In this document: positions 63,446 through 64,000 of the stretch, piece after piece
Position numbering within the stretch: position 1 is the first letter of the stretch
Layout of the letters: every line of letters starts with the position of its first letter
DNA from: Mycolicibacterium thermoresistibile
GTDB lineage: Bacteria; Actinomycetota; Actinomycetes; Mycobacteriales; Mycobacteriaceae
DNA: 64,000 nt
Direction of reading: 5' to 3'
NCBI RefSeq assembly: GCF_900187065.1
Contig: NZ_LT906483.1
Coordinates: forward strand, 4,588,001-4,652,000
The notes under the pieces: model-generated
What the model was told of the DNA's origin: nothing
Databases searched by the model: none
What the model saw: only the letters and a program-made list of their open reading frames with translations
Program-made: the position numbers and the translations under genes

Positions 63446-64000
63446 ATGAGCACGGAGGCGGTAGTGACACAAGCTGTTTGGGCGGGTATCGATGCTGGGA
63501 AATCGGACCACTTCTGCGTGGTCATCGATGCGCAGGGAAAGCGACTGCTCTCGCAGCGGGTAGCCAACGACGAAGCGACTCTGTTGAAGTTGATCAGCAC
63601 TGTCGCAACCATGGCTGACGGCGGTGAGGTCACCTGGGCCATCGATCTCAACGCTGGCGGTGCGGCCCTGCTGATCACGCTGCTGATCGCCGCTGACCAG
63701 CGGCTGCTCTACATCCCCGGCCGCACCGTGCACCACGCCTCGGGCAGCTACCGCGGGGAGGGTAAGACCGACGCCAAAGATGCCGCCGTTATTGCGGATC
63801 AGGCCCGGATGCGCCGCGATCTGCAACCGCTGCGCCCCGGAGATGACATCACAGTGGAGCTGCGCATCCTCACCAGCCGGCGCACCGATCTGGTGGCTGA
63901 TCGCACCCGCACGATCAATCGACTGCGTGCCCAGCTGCTCGAATACTTCCCAGCCCTGGAACGCGCGTTCGACTACAGCACCAGCAAGGCCGCGTTGCTG
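63446..64000 (+). mobile_element. IS110-family transposase, N-terminal part (runs off window)
   Basis: An open frame of 185 codons without stop to the end of the window. The N-terminal RuvC-like DEDD domain is visible: Asp16 in WAGIDAGKSDHF, WAIDLNAGG near residue 70, and KTDAKDAAVIADQAR near 110, then the helical region RTDLVADRTRTINRLRAQLLEYFPALE. Such recombinases insert without terminal repeats, guided by a bridge RNA. The serine-containing C-terminal domain is outside the window. The ATG at 63446 has a GTG near by (63464) as alternative start. Intactness cannot be judged. Confidence 0.9.

Overview
The window is a high-GC stretch of chromosome from a mycolate-producing actinobacterium. 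It is almost certainly a rapidly growing Mycobacterium (Mycolicibacterium). The evidence is an unbroken arabinogalactan/mycolate locus (embA-embB, accD4-pks13-fadD32, a cutinase-like protein, antigen 85 genes, aftB-ubiA-PAP2-glfT2-glf, erp) followed by the gene order known from M. tuberculosis Rv3811 to Rv3855. Three things argue against the M. tuberculosis complex: no PE_PGRS gene lies between the Rv3811 and Rv3813c homologues, a third antigen 85 gene is present, and sodA carries Gln145 (the manganese-type residue). The presence of dinB beside ethR and of an HPII-type catalase also fits fast growers. I cannot name the species.

Layout. 1-6.6 kb: the 3' two thirds of embA and all of embB, facing a membrane Ser/Thr kinase. 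6.6-27.7 kb, all on the minus strand: mycolate condensation (accD4, pks13, fadD32), a cutinase-like lipase, a DUF732 lipoprotein, three mycolyltransferase-family genes, then arabinan and galactan synthesis (aftB, ubiA, decaprenyl-phosphoribose phosphatase, glfT2, glf) with overlapping stops and starts. 28-33 kb: the repeat-rich surface protein Erp, a PGRP amidase, a HAD phosphatase and two acyltransferases. 33-41 kb: an MBL-Rieske fusion, serS with a coupled unknown gene, a septum-formation-like membrane protein, a small zincin, a phosphoglycerate mutase-like protein and pheA. 41-45 kb: an iron block with IdeR-like boxes in front of a DUF2470 protein and ferritin bfrB. 45-50 kb: glpQ1, sodA, and a Gdt1-type transporter preceded by a convincing yybP-ykoY (Mn2+) riboswitch. 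50-56 kb: espR, an ImmA/IrrE protease plus membrane protein that looks inserted next to espR, copC-copD, and the membrane-anchored lysine-rich Rv3852 (hns) homologue. 56-60.4 kb: a wrecked TipAL-type MerR gene, rraA, ethA/ethR with a three-box operator, and dinB. 60.4-64 kb: a membrane protein, katE with a CsbD-like N-terminus, and the left end of an IS110-family element running off the window.

Together the first half builds the cell wall: galactan by GlfT2 from UDP-galactofuranose made by Glf, arabinan by Emb/AftB using decaprenyl-phosphoarabinose that starts with UbiA, mycolic acids by FadD32-Pks13-AccD4, and their attachment by antigen 85. The second half is mainly metal handling and stress response (iron storage, Mn and Cu export, superoxide dismutase, catalase, translesion polymerase) with several regulators.
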